From contig JAHFUZ010000010.1 in the NCBI GenBank assembly GCA_023264815.1, positions 58,201-122,200 of the forward strand: a stretch of 64,000 nucleotides of DNA, read 5' to 3'. Every line of letters begins with the position of its first letter. Position 1 is the first letter of the stretch. Made by a program: the position numbers and the translations under genes. The notes under the pieces were generated by a model. It was not told the origin of the DNA and ran no database searches. It worked only from the letters and a program-made list of their open reading frames with translations. Shown here in pieces: positions 7,764 to 15,827 of this stretch. This stretch comes from Arthrobacter sp. GTDB taxonomy: Bacteria > Actinomycetota > Actinomycetes > Actinomycetales > Micrococcaceae.

Positions 7764-8396
7764 CTACAGTGCTGCCAGCAGGTCCCGCATCTCCTTGATT
7801 TCCGCTTCCTGGGCGGTGACGATGTCCTTGCTCAATGTGAGCGCATCGGCGTTCTGGCCCTGTGACATTTCGGTCCGGGCCATGGTCAGCGCACCCTGGT
7901 GGTGCACAATCATTTGCTCCAGGAAGAGCCTGGCCGCTTCGGTGCCCTGGGCAGCATCGAGACGCTTCAGGTCATCCGCGCCCATCATGCCCTCCATGCT
8001 GTGGCCGGCGCCCATGGTTGCAGACTCGTTCCAGTCCTTCAGCCACCGGGTCATGGTTTCGATCTCGGGTGCCTGTGCGGCTTTGATGCGTGTTGCCAGG
8101 GCGGTCACGGACGCAGGAACGTCCTGCTTCGCCAGCAGCATCTCGCTCATTTCCACGGCCTGTTCGTGGTGCGGGATCATTCCCTGCACAAACATGGTGT
8201 CTGCCGCGTTGTGCCCCGCTGCGGCTGCCGGTGCGCTGCTGGACATCATTCCCGAGCCGCTGTGGCCCATCCCGGGCATGGAGCTGCCGGAGCTGGAGCT
8301 GCCGGAGGGTCCGGACGCTCCGGTTGAGCATCCGGCGAGGGCGAGCGCTGCGGCGACTGCGGTTGCGGACAGCGGCAAAAACGTCTTGTAATTCAT
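7764..8396 (-). CDS. DUF305 lipoprotein
   Basis: A 210-residue lipoprotein (lipobox LAGC) with a Ser/Gly/Met-rich linker followed by a DUF305 four-helix domain. It carries the paired motifs MIPHHEQAVEM and MIVHHQGALTMA, whose His residues suggest metal binding. DUF305 proteins are frequent in copper clusters. The ATG at 8396 was chosen over a TTG at 8405; AAGGA lies 9 bases upstream. It is the first of the two lipoprotein genes here, probably one operon. Confidence 0.85.
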   Translation of the reverse strand: MNYKTFLPLSATAVAAALALAGCSTGASGPSGSSSSGSSMPGMGHSGSGMMSSSAPAAAAGHNAADTMFVQGMIPHHEQAVEMSEMLLAKQDVPASVTALATRIKAAQAPEIETMTRWLKDWNESATMGAGHSMEGMMGADDLKRLDAAQGTEAARLFLEQMIVHHQGALTMARTEMSQGQNADALTLSKDIVTAQEAEIKEMRDLLAAL

Positions 8397-8516
8397 GGGT
8401 GTCAATCCTTCACATCATCAGCGGGAGGCGTAGAAAAGGCACGGCGGGCATCACGATGTGCCCGGCCGTACGTCCGAAGTGCGGGCGCTGGTGTGCCCAG
8501 CGCGCGGCCGCGGTGT

Positions 8517-9005
8517 TTACGTCCTGCTGATGCCAAAATCACCGGGCGAAGGACTGCCCGGCTGGTAGGACCACTGCGGGCCGCCGGCCGTCAGGCGTCC
8601 GCTGCCGGGATTCCAGCCGGTGACGACGGTGCCGGGCAGCGGCGCGGCCAGGGAAGCGGATTTTGCGGACGGGATGCAGGACCCGGCGCTGGCCTGCATC
8701 CCGGTGCAGCAGCCCAGTTCGGTGCACCGTGCAGCCGCGGTGATCCCGCCGTCCGGCGCTTCCGGCAAGACGTGGGCAGCAGCCTGCCCGGCGCTATGCC
8801 CGGCATTGTGCCCTGCGGCGTGTCCGTCGCCGGATGCGGGGATCCCCTGAACGCTGACTGCCGGGGCAGCCAATGCTGAATGCTCGGCGTGCGTGACGGT
8901 GATGACGTGCATGCCGAGAATCCCGGCCACGAGGGCCAAGACGGCAGTGAACAGACCGGCACCGCGGAGAACGTTGGTTGCACGGGCAGACAGCGCTGTG
9001 GCCAT
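8517..9005 (-). CDS. DUF6153-like secreted or membrane-anchored protein
   Basis: A 162-residue protein with one N-terminal hydrophobic helix (about 14-36), then a His-rich stretch (HAAGHNAGHSAGQAAAH), a cysteine-containing segment (CTELGCCTGM) and a disordered C-terminus. The His and Cys clusters suggest metal contact. It resembles the DUF6153 family, often found with DUF305 genes. A very strong ribosome site (GGAGGA) precedes the ATG. The function is unknown. Confidence 0.75.
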   Translation of the reverse strand: MATALSARATNVLRGAGLFTAVLALVAGILGMHVITVTHAEHSALAAPAVSVQGIPASGDGHAAGHNAGHSAGQAAAHVLPEAPDGGITAAARCTELGCCTGMQASAGSCIPSAKSASLAAPLPGTVVTGWNPGSGRLTAGGPQWSYQPGSPSPGDFGISRT

Positions 9006-9097
9006 GACGGTCCTCCTTCCCCCTGCTGGTTTGAGTCCAACTTTACCGGGCCTCGGATGTGCCCGGGGAACCGGCAGGGGCGGGGGGCAGTGCTGCC

Positions 9098-9363
9098 ATG
9101 TCCAAGGTATCGCTGGCAGGAGCCGACGTGGCGGTGGTTGAACGCCGCAGGACGCAGGAACTGGTCGGCGCCCGGGCGGGCGGGTTTCATGCCCGGACTA
9201 TTGAACGGCGGGACCAGCGGGGGATCGCGGGCCGGGTCCTGGCCGAGGGCCAGCCGGTCCAGGCGGCGTCTTCGGGACCACGAAGCTGGGCGTGGGCGAC
9301 TTTCCCACCCGGCAGGGGCTGGACGGTGCGCTGGCCAGCTGGTCTAGGCCCCGGCGGCGCTGA
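9098..9363 (+). pseudogene. Relic of a class A FAD monooxygenase
   Basis: Two reading frames together spell part of an FAD_binding_3 monooxygenase. From 9098 the frame gives GADVAVVERRRTQ and RAGGFHARTIE...DQRGIA..LAEGQ. From about 9268 the continuation FGTTKLGVGDFPTR is in another frame and stops at 9361-9363. The N-terminal GxGxxG motif and the rest of the enzyme are missing. It is a short frameshifted fragment of a once longer gene. Confidence 0.55.
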
Positions 9364-9403
9364 CTCCCGGCAGGTGGCGGCGCCGGATGGTTAGCTGGGC
9401 AGC

Positions 9404-9699
9404 ATGGAACAGAAGTTTGTGCGCTATCAGGCTGCCCTGCCCAACGGCCGCGGATACCACCTGGGTATTTTCGCGCTCGCCAACGGATTGGCCAAGGACG
9501 GCCGGCTCAGTGGTCCGGACTGGGCGTCCTGGCGCAGCGCACTGCCACGCACCTGCTGTCCGGTGTGGCGTTCTACACGGATCTGCTGTCCCGCTACGGC
9601 GTCGGCTGGGAGGTGCTGTATTCGGACCACCCCGGACGGGTTCTGTACGAGGACGACGTCCAGGTAGTTGTCGCGCCTCCGATCCTGAACCAATACTGA
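9404..9699 (+). pseudogene. Frameshifted small gene of unknown family
   Basis: The frame from the ATG at 9404 is convincing for about 40 residues (FVRYQAALPNGRGYHLGIF...DGRLSGPDWASWR) and then turns Arg/Cys-rich. Sensible sequence resumes in another frame near 9540 (HLLSGVAFYTDLLSRYGVGWEVLYSDHPGRVLYEDD) and stops at 9697-9699. A single indel around 9530 would join them into a protein of about 98 residues. It could be a real lesion or a sequencing error. Confidence 0.45.
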
Positions 9700-9729
9700 T
9701 CTGGTCGAACAGGTGAAGCTTTCAAGCAA

Positions 9730-10062
9730 ATGAGGGGTACTCCAATTCGCTTCGTGCGGAACATCGGGCTCGCCAATGCGTTCCATTCAGTCCTGGGGCT
9801 GGCCCAGAACACTGCTGCAACAGGCGGAACCTGGGCGGACCTGCACGGCGCCGTGGCACTGCACTTCTCCACGGACGAAAAGCTGGAAATCACGGTGGAC
9901 CGGCTTCGGGCCGCCGGTTATGAGCCCTCGGATGTGGACGAAACCTTCGGCCGATTCATCACCGTCAGCGACCCCGACGGATACCTCGTCCAGGTCAACG
10001 AAATGGACGAGGACCTCCAGAACATCAGCTATGAGATCCGGGAGTCCGCAGCAATGAAGTAG
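9730..10062 (+). CDS. VOC-family (glyoxalase/bleomycin-resistance-like) protein
   Basis: A 110-residue protein with the pattern of one glyoxalase/dioxygenase half-domain: IRFVRNIGLANAFHSVLGL at the start, ALHFS in the middle and FGRFITVSDPDGYLVQVNE at the end. The last motif normally carries a metal-binding Glu. The substrate is unknown. An AGGTGAAG sequence lies about 13 bases before the ATG. Confidence 0.7.
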   Translation: MRGTPIRFVRNIGLANAFHSVLGLAQNTAATGGTWADLHGAVALHFSTDEKLEITVDRLRAAGYEPSDVDETFGRFITVSDPDGYLVQVNEMDEDLQNISYEIRESAAMK

Positions 10063-10125
10063 GGCCCGGCCCACTCTCCTGCGGGTCCGCGCATAGCCGG
10101 CAGCCTGCTCAGTAAAGTGAAGCCC

Positions 10126-10632
10126 ATGGATAGCCCGGTGACGGTTCGCAAGGCCCGCATTGAAGACGCTGCCGAAATGGCGCGCGTGAATGTGCGGTCG
10201 TGGCAGGAGACGTACCGCGGGCAGATGACAGACGGGGTCCTCGACGATCCGGAATTGCCCGCCACCCGGGAACGGTTCTGGACCGCCATCCTTGGCGATG
10301 AGCGCTACGGCGCCAACCGCGTCGCAGTGGCGGAGCGTGGCGGCGAGGTGATCGGGATCGCGATGGCGGGGCCGCCGCAGGACACCGCGGCACCGTGGCG
10401 AACGCACCTGTATGTGCTGTACGTGGTGGCTGCCGCGCACGGGACCGGCGCCGGGGCCGCCCTCCTGGACGCCGTCGTCGGCCCTGGTGTTTCGGCGGCG
10501 CTCTGGGTGGCTGATCCGAATCCGCGGGCGCAGTCGTTCTACCGCAAACACGGGTTCGTGCCGGACGGGACCGTGACTGTAGACGACGGCGTGCGCGAGA
10601 TCCGCATGGTGCGGTCCCCGCCCGGTGAATGA
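10126..10632 (+). CDS. GNAT-family N-acetyltransferase
   Basis: A 168-residue GNAT acetyltransferase. It begins VTVRKARIEDAAEMARVNVRSW, has the acetyl-CoA-binding beta-strand region (LYVLYVVAAAHGTGAGAALLDAV, a Q/RxxGxG/A-type loop as HGTGAG) and ends with ANPRAQSFYRKHGF-type sequence. Substrate unknown. The ATG at 10126 is preferred to an in-frame GTG at 10117. Confidence 0.85.
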   Translation: MDSPVTVRKARIEDAAEMARVNVRSWQETYRGQMTDGVLDDPELPATRERFWTAILGDERYGANRVAVAERGGEVIGIAMAGPPQDTAAPWRTHLYVLYVVAAAHGTGAGAALLDAVVGPGVSAALWVADPNPRAQSFYRKHGFVPDGTVTVDDGVREIRMVRSPPGE

Positions 10633-10644
10633 GCGTGTACTGGC

Positions 10645-10809
10645 TCAGGACTCACGTTCGTGATGCGTGACGCCAGCGGCATTGCGCGTCCTTGCAGCAA
10701 TTTCGACTTTGCGGGCTGCAAGGATGCCGTCACGGGTCGCTGCCCGGATGACCCCGTAGAGGACGTAGAGGAAGATTGCCGCAAACCCGGCTCCCAGGAC
10801 AATATCCAT
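10645..10809 (-). CDS. Small single-pass membrane protein
   Basis: A 54-residue protein with an N-terminal membrane segment (IVLGAGFAAIFLYVLYGVI) and a basic, helical tail (RAATRDGILAARKVEIAART). AGGAG lies 7 bases before the ATG and is placed at the stop of the upstream lipoprotein gene, so the two are probably co-translated. The strong ribosome site and the operon position support a real gene. Function unknown. Confidence 0.6.
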   Translation of the reverse strand: MDIVLGAGFAAIFLYVLYGVIRAATRDGILAARKVEIAARTRNAAGVTHHERES

Positions 10810-10818
10810 CTGTTTCTC

Positions 10819-11262
10819 CTATCGTGCGACGTACACGTTCTTGTGGATGCTCCGGAAACCTTCGGACTTCAGCCGTTCCGTGTCCGCGTTATCCCGGACC
10901 AGCGTGGCGGAGCTCCCGTCCGGACCGCCCACCGTGAGGATCCTGTTGGCGGAACTGGTGGTGGCCCCGCACCCGGCGTACCAGCCGACTTGCCGATCCA
11001 GGGGGACCACCGCCAGGCAGGCCTGCGCGCCATCCTCACTCCGGGCCCCGAAGTATTGCCGGCCCTTATCCTCGGCCAGGAGGCGGAGGGTTGCTTCGTT
11101 GATCCCTTCCGGGAAGGAAAGGTCGACGTCGGCCGGCACCTCATCGGCGGGTCCCGCCGCCGACTCCAGGGCTGCCACGCCGTATGTGTCACCGGAGCAG
11201 CCGCCCAGCAGCAGTGGAACAGCCAGGACTGCGATGGCCGCAGAAAGCTTCAGCTTCGTCAT
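10819..11262 (-). CDS. Small secreted lipoprotein of unknown function
   Basis: A 147-residue lipoprotein with signal MTKLKLSAAIAVLAVPLLL and lipobox LGGC. The mature part holds two cysteines (AQACLAVV and YAGCGA) that could form a disulfide, and ends HKNVYVAR. No enzyme motif is recognised. The ATG at 11262 was chosen because it places a clean signal peptide at the N-terminus; a longer frame from 11352 adds an unlikely leader. Followed by the 54-residue membrane protein. Confidence 0.7.
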   Translation of the reverse strand: MTKLKLSAAIAVLAVPLLLGGCSGDTYGVAALESAAGPADEVPADVDLSFPEGINEATLRLLAEDKGRQYFGARSEDGAQACLAVVPLDRQVGWYAGCGATTSSANRILTVGGPDGSSATLVRDNADTERLKSEGFRSIHKNVYVAR

Positions 11263-11430
11263 CTGTACCCCCAAGTAAGTATGCGTGGCATCGACGCTAC
11301 CGCACTGCGCAGCGACGGGGCTTGTCACACGGTTGTCCTGCCCCTGACACATGTCCGCGCGCGTAAAATGGAAACGGTTCTGGAATTGTCCACTTCAGAA
11401 CTGATTGAGCACTTGAGGGTGGTTTTCATC

Positions 11431-11616
11431 ATGCTTAAGACCTTGCTGTGCAAGTTGAACCTGGGCCACCACTGGCTGGCCGAAGAAGACCCGGACGGAA
11501 CTTTCCGCAGGCGCTGCACAAACTGCGGAAAGTATGCCCGCAGGACCAGGGCGTGGTCCGGCCACCTGGCGGACGGGGACCGGCCTCCAGAACACGACAG
11601 CAGCAAATACTTCTGA
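11431..11616 (+). CDS. Small CxxC protein
   Basis: A 61-residue protein starting MLKTLLCKLNLGHHW and carrying a CTNCGKYARR motif, so a small metal-binding or rubredoxin-knuckle-like peptide is likely. A -10-like TAAAAT (11364-11369) and GAGGGTGG before the ATG support expression. An in-frame upstream ATG (11370) would lengthen it by about 20 residues. The function is unknown. Confidence 0.55.
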   Translation: MLKTLLCKLNLGHHWLAEEDPDGTFRRRCTNCGKYARRTRAWSGHLADGDRPPEHDSSKYF

Positions 11617-11679
11617 CGCTGCGGGAGCACCACTCTTGGCCGGGGCACTCCCTGCCTGCAGGGTTAGACTTGAGCCATC

Positions 11680-12525
11680 ATGACCGGTGCCCAGCCCCGT
11701 CGTCTGGCATGGATCGTCGTCGTGGCGACCCTCCTTGCGGGCTGCACTCCCGCCGCCAGCCCCGACGTGGCCGCCACGGATGGGCCGGCCGCCACGGCCT
11801 CTGCCCGCCCGGCCGCTGACGGCTTAGCCCCCGCCCCTCAGCAAAGCCCGACGCCGACACAAGCTCCCGCCCCTGCACCGGTTCCGGTCCCCGCGCCGGA
11901 GCCCGCCCCCGCGCCGCTGCCCCAGGCGTTCGCCCTCAACCTCTACCAGGAGGGGGACTTCGTGCCGCAGTACACCTTCGACTGGTGCGTTGCGGCGAGC
12001 ATCCAGATGGCGCACAACCTCATCGACGACACGGGCGGCGGCACGTGGACCGACAGCGCGCAGCAGGGCCAGCTGTGGGAAATGGCCCGGGCACGGTCGT
12101 CCAACTCATTCAATGGTGCCAACCCGCTCGGCTGGGCTGAGGTCCTCACCGAGGTTGGGCTGGGACCCTACACCGTGGTCAGCATCGCCGGTTATGAGGA
12201 CGCGCTGCAGGCTGCGGCGCGCGCCATCGCCGCGACGGGCAGGCCAGTGGGGCTGGTCATGTGGAGCGGCCGCCACGCGTGGGTGATGAGCGGCTTCGAG
12301 TCGCTCGGCGATCCCAACCAGTTCCCGGAATTCCAGGTCACCGGCATCCGCGTCCAGGATCCGCTGTACCCGCACGGCAGCGGGCAGTGGGGACCCTCGC
12401 CCGCACCGAACAGCCTGCTTACGCCCGAGCAGCTGGCCACGCAGTTCGTGGTCCGCGAGCCGCGGCGCTGGAGCAGCGAGATGCCCGCCGGCTACCTGCT
12501 GGTGCTGCCCGTGGCCGGGGCCTGA
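11680..12525 (+). CDS. C39-peptidase-like lipoprotein
   Basis: A 281-residue lipoprotein with lipobox LAGC (Cys22) and a long Pro/Ala-rich linker (about 45-85). A papain-like C39 fold follows: DWCVAASIQM supplies the likely catalytic Cys and GRHAWVMSGF the His. Proteins of this form may be cell-surface cysteine peptidases or inactive binding proteins. Its last 34 bases overlap the end of the convergent acetyltransferase gene. Confidence 0.75.
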   Translation: MTGAQPRRLAWIVVVATLLAGCTPAASPDVAATDGPAATASARPAADGLAPAPQQSPTPTQAPAPAPVPVPAPEPAPAPLPQAFALNLYQEGDFVPQYTFDWCVAASIQMAHNLIDDTGGGTWTDSAQQGQLWEMARARSSNSFNGANPLGWAEVLTEVGLGPYTVVSIAGYEDALQAAARAIAATGRPVGLVMWSGRHAWVMSGFESLGDPNQFPEFQVTGIRVQDPLYPHGSGQWGPSPAPNSLLTPEQLATQFVVREPRRWSSEMPAGYLLVLPVAGA

Positions 12526-13043
12526 CCCGCCGTATTCACCCAGTAGCGGCGCTTGCCGCTGCGGCTGTCCTCGTAGATGCCGCCGTTCCGCTCGATGGTT
12601 GCCCGCGAGCCGGCGTTGTCCTCATCGCACGTGAGCAGGGCACGTGTGATTCCCAGTTCCCGGGCTATCGGCAGGGCTGCGGCCAGCGCCGCTGCCGCAT
12701 GGCCGCGGCGCCGCGCGGAGGGCCGGATGCTGTAGCCAATGTGCCCGCCGGCGTTGAGCAGGAAATCGTTCAGCTCGTGCCGGATGGCCAGTGAACCAAG
12801 GAACGTCCCGCCCTCCACGATCCATAGGTACGTGCACGGGACGTATCCGGGCTTGCGGGGAGTCTCCGGCAAAGCATCTTTGACGAGCGCATCAACAAAA
12901 CGGCGGAAGACGCGGGCATCGCCAAGTTCCTCGAGCGGCCACTCCTCTGCGCCGCCGCCGTCCCGGCGGGTTCCGGCAAATTCCGCCGATCCCTCCAGCC
13001 AGGAGGAGTGGTAACTGATGTCCGGGGCGATGAGGCGGGGCAT
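12492..13043 (-). CDS. GNAT-family N-acetyltransferase
   Basis: A 183-residue acetyltransferase with the acetyl-CoA loop in IGYSIRPSARRRGHAAAALAAAL (RRRGHA) and the late motif NAGSRATIERNGG. The substrate is unknown. The ATG at 13043 is used in place of a TTG two codons earlier. The 3' end overlaps the convergent C39-like lipoprotein gene by 34 bases. Confidence 0.85.
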   Translation of the reverse strand: MPRLIAPDISYHSSWLEGSAEFAGTRRDGGGAEEWPLEELGDARVFRRFVDALVKDALPETPRKPGYVPCTYLWIVEGGTFLGSLAIRHELNDFLLNAGGHIGYSIRPSARRRGHAAAALAAALPIARELGITRALLTCDEDNAGSRATIERNGGIYEDSRSGKRRYWVNTAGQAPATGSTSR

Positions 13044-13059
13044 CACCAAAGCGTAGCCG

Positions 13060-13650
13060 TTAGGGAGTGACTTTGTAGCGAACGTGCGTGACGAAGCGTG
13101 TGCCCCGCACGTCGATCGGCTCGAGCGTGAGGTTCGGGACGCCGTCGAGCAGCCGTTCGCCTGCGCCCAGGATGATGGGCGCGATGTGGAGGCGCAGCTC
13201 GTCGATCAGCCCCGCGGCGAGGAACTGCTGCACCGTCTGCGCACCGCCGGCGATGGCAACGCTCCTTTCCCCGGCGGCCGCCCGGGCCTGCTCCAGCGCC
13301 GATTCGACGCCGTCGGTAACGAAATTGAACGTGGTGCCGCCCTGCATCACCAGGGGTGCCCGCTGTTGATGCGTGAGGACGAAAACGGGTGCGTGGTACG
13401 GCGGCTCCTCACCCCACCATCCCCGCCAGTCTTTGTCCCACGCCCCGGGACCGGCGAACATGTTCCGCCCCACGATGTAGGCGCCGGCGTCCAGGATGCC
13501 GTCGCGTTCCGGCGCGTTGGCCTCACCGTCCTCGAACATCCACCGGTGCAGGAGCTCTGCGCCCTCGCCCAGCGGGTCCGTCCGGCTTTGGTTCGGCCCG
13601 GCGAGGAAGCCGTCAAGGGAGATGGTCAGATCGCTCGTCACTCGGCTCAT
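13060..13650 (-). CDS. Dihydrofolate-reductase-family (RibD C-terminal-like) protein
   Basis: A 196-residue protein of the DHFR/RibD-C superfamily: TISLDGFLAGP at the start, YIVGRNMFAGP, the PVFVLTH strand, AIAGGAQTVQQFLAAGLIDELRLHIAPIILGAGERL, and RYKVTP at the end. Likely an NADPH-dependent reductase of unknown substrate. The ATG at 13650 begins MSRVTSDLTISLDGF; a longer frame from 13929 contains no plausible leader. Confidence 0.85.
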   Translation of the reverse strand: MSRVTSDLTISLDGFLAGPNQSRTDPLGEGAELLHRWMFEDGEANAPERDGILDAGAYIVGRNMFAGPGAWDKDWRGWWGEEPPYHAPVFVLTHQQRAPLVMQGGTTFNFVTDGVESALEQARAAAGERSVAIAGGAQTVQQFLAAGLIDELRLHIAPIILGAGERLLDGVPNLTLEPIDVRGTRFVTHVRYKVTP

Positions 13651-13730
13651 GGGGCCCATCGTGTCATCACGCGTGGGGGATGTGTAGGGGCTGGACGCCG
13701 TATGTGGACAGAGGCCATAGACTCGGAGCC

Positions 13731-13991
13731 ATGTCAGCCCGTGGGGGGATGCCGGCTCGGCGAAGAAGGTTCCTGTCCGTCGTGCCTCTTTTGGCTGGTG
13801 TGCTTGCGGGCTGTGAGTACGCCGGCCCGGCAGAAGAACCGCCCAGGTCATCCGCCCCCGCCCCAACTCCCCGGCCGCGAAGCCTCGAGCTTCGACTGCG
13901 ACGACACCCTGGACCGCTTTGTGAGGCACGCCGGCGGGCCCATCACCTCCGCTTCGCCTACAAGCTCATCCCGGCCGAGCCCGTGTCATAG
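13731..13991 (+). pseudogene. Probable broken lipoprotein gene
   Basis: From the ATG at 13731 the frame gives a good lipoprotein signal (FLSVVPLLAGVLAGC, lipobox LAGC) and a Pro-rich linker, then an Arg-rich stretch that does not look like protein. A different frame over about 13890-13960 reads SSFDCDDTLDRFVRHAGGPITSA, which looks genuine. A frameshift near 13885 is the simplest explanation. No family is recognised. Confidence 0.35.
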
Positions 13992-14027
13992 GATTCCCGG
14001 CGCCCGCCCGTCACATATTGTCTAGTG

Positions 14028-14171
14028 GTGGGTACCAAACAGACAGTCGAGTTGGAAGGGCAGACCTCCATCAACGAGCTGCTCGACGAGCCCATCGGCG
14101 CTACCCACATCCAGCTGGTCCTGCCCATCCACGTCCAGCTCCCCACGGGTGAATTCCGCCGCGTGTCCTGA
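14028..14171 (+). CDS. Small hypothetical protein
   Basis: A 47-residue frame starting at GTG 14028 (or 14025): GTKQTVELEGQTSINELLDEP, then ATHIQLVLPIHVQLP and a basic end. Composition is protein-like, with alternating hydrophobic residues. No ribosome site is visible, and an AT-rich CATATT lies about 10 bases before the GTG, so a leaderless mRNA is possible. Function unknown. Confidence 0.4.
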   Translation: MGTKQTVELEGQTSINELLDEPIGATHIQLVLPIHVQLPTGEFRRVS

Positions 14172-14343
14172 TGCTTCCGGCCCGGAGCGCAAAGTTCAAC
14201 CGGCAGCCATGTGACCCCGCGTTTGCGGCCCCGGTCAAGATCGGCTCAAGACTCCATCAACGTTCTCCGAGGTTCGGCGCAACTTCGGTTTTCCGGCCCC
14301 GGTGGCAAATAGGCTCGGCATTTACGTGAACTTTCAAGAAATG

Positions 14344-14361
14344 GGGCTCAATGTCGAGCCC
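14344..14361. repeat. Small hairpin before the secreted HNH gene
   Basis: GGGCTC (14344-14349) pairs with GAGCCC (14356-14361) across a 6-base loop, ending 15 bases before the ATG at 14377. It could affect translation of that gene; no other function is evident. Confidence 0.3.
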
Positions 14362-14376
14362 TGATATTGGGGAAAA

Positions 14377-15762
14377 ATGTCGAACTATCAGACCCTGTTC
14401 GGGCCGGCTCCGTCTGGGGATGCGCCCGGACCGAAACCGCCGCGCAGTCCGTACGCTTCAACGATCGTGGTCGGCGGCATCACCGTCCTCTTCATCATCA
14501 TCGGTGCGTTCACGGGCGGGTTCGGCGGCGCGCTGGTTTTCCTGGCGATCCCGGCGGCCCTGACGGGCCTGTATGTCCTGGCGACCGGGCGGCGGTCCTG
14601 GGCGTGGCTCCCGGCCAAACGGAAGTCAGGGGTAATCGCCCTGGGCGTCTCCTTTGCCCTCTTCATTGGCGGTGCCGCCGCGTTGCCGCGAACCGGTGAA
14701 GAGGATCTGGAGGCTGCTTCCTCAGGCTGGAATGCCTCGCCGGCCACCGCCTCAGCGAGCGCCACCGCGAAAGCGTCGCCGTCGCCGTCGTCCGCTCCCA
14801 GTGCGGAGGCGACGGGCGCCCCGCTGGATCCGGACACGGCCTACGCCCTGGCGGCAGGCACCAGCGCAGCGGCGCCCAGGACGCAGCCGTCGTTCGCCAC
14901 CAAAGCGATTGACCTGCTGGCCACCCTGCCCATCAAGGGCCGGGCGCCGAAGACGGGCTATGACCGTGCGCTGTTCGGGCAGGCGTGGCTGGACGTTGAC
15001 CGGAACGGCTGCGATACCCGCAACGACATGCTCAAGCGCGACCTGACCGGCATCACGTTCACCAACAGCGTGCCCTGCAAGGTGCAGTCCGGCACGCTGG
15101 CAGACCCCTATACGGGGACCACCATCAGCTTCCTGCGGGGGAGCGGCACCAGCTCAGCTGTCCAGATCGACCATGTGGTGGCCCTCAGCGATGCCTGGCA
15201 GAAGGGTGCGCAGCAGCTCACCCGGGAGCAGCGGACGGCGTTCGCCAACGACCCGCTGAACCTGCAGTCGACGGACGGCCCCACCAACCAGAAAAAGGGC
15301 GACGGCGACGCCGCCACCTGGTTGCCGCCGAACAAGGGCTTCCGGTGTGAGTACGTGGCGCGGCAGATTTCGGTGAAGGCAACGTACAGCCTGTGGGTGA
15401 CCCAGGCGGAGCACGACGCGATGGCCAGGATCCTGGCTGACTGTGCCGGGCAGTTGGCACCCACCAACCAGCAGGCACCGGCCTCCCCGGCGCCTGCACC
15501 AGCCCCTGCACAGGCCCCCGCTGTGGCGGCGGTTCCGGCGGCTCCCGCTCCCGCTCCGGCACCGGCCCCCGCACCCGCTCCGGCGCCGGCCCCGGTAGCA
15601 CCCGCACCGGCCCCGGCCCCGGTGGCACCGGCGCCCGCCGCTGTTTACTACGCCAACTGCGCGGCGGCCAAGGCTGCCGGCGCTGCACCGATCATGGCCG
15701 GGCAGGCCGGTTACCGGGCGGCGCTGGACCGAGATTCAGACGGCGTGGCCTGCGAAAGCTAG
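14377..15762 (+). CDS. Membrane-anchored HNH nuclease (DUF1524) with C-terminal Excalibur domain
   Basis: A 461-residue protein. Three hydrophobic segments lie in residues 26-105, then a Ser/Ala linker. A DUF1524/HNH domain follows (about 170-360) with QIDHVVALSDAW and NDPLNLQSTDGPTNQKKGD, the His and Asn residues of the active site. Next comes a long Pro-Ala repeat and a C-terminal Excalibur calcium-binding-like domain (YYANCAAAKAAG to DRDSDGVACE). The nuclease is probably outside the cell. The Excalibur-coding DNA is nearly identical to that of the next gene. A purine run (GGGGAAAA) lies directly before the ATG. Confidence 0.85.
   Translation: MSNYQTLFGPAPSGDAPGPKPPRSPYASTIVVGGITVLFIIIGAFTGGFGGALVFLAIPAALTGLYVLATGRRSWAWLPAKRKSGVIALGVSFALFIGGAAALPRTGEEDLEAASSGWNASPATASASATAKASPSPSSAPSAEATGAPLDPDTAYALAAGTSAAAPRTQPSFATKAIDLLATLPIKGRAPKTGYDRALFGQAWLDVDRNGCDTRNDMLKRDLTGITFTNSVPCKVQSGTLADPYTGTTISFLRGSGTSSAVQIDHVVALSDAWQKGAQQLTREQRTAFANDPLNLQSTDGPTNQKKGDGDAATWLPPNKGFRCEYVARQISVKATYSLWVTQAEHDAMARILADCAGQLAPTNQQAPASPAPAPAPAQAPAVAAVPAAPAPAPAPAPAPAPAPAPVAPAPAPAPVAPAPAAVYYANCAAAKAAGAAPIMAGQAGYRAALDRDSDGVACES
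15631..15686 (+). repeat. 56-bp direct repeat, copy 1 (Excalibur-coding)
   Basis: Bases 15631-15686 match 16383-16438 with one mismatch (GGCGGCC versus GGCCGCC). Both encode the APAAVYYANCAAAKAAGAA part of the Excalibur domain in neighbouring genes, indicating recent duplication or gene conversion. Confidence 0.8.
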
Positions 15763-15827
15763 GCCCATCAACGTGGGGTTTCGGACCCCATCTGCATCAC
15801 CATCAACAACATTCCTAGGGGGAAAAA

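Noticed and set aside
14761..15630. Pro-Ala-coding repeats as a minisatellite or CRISPR-like array
   Set aside because: The repeats are short codon-level PA/PAP runs inside a linker of the HNH protein, without spacers.
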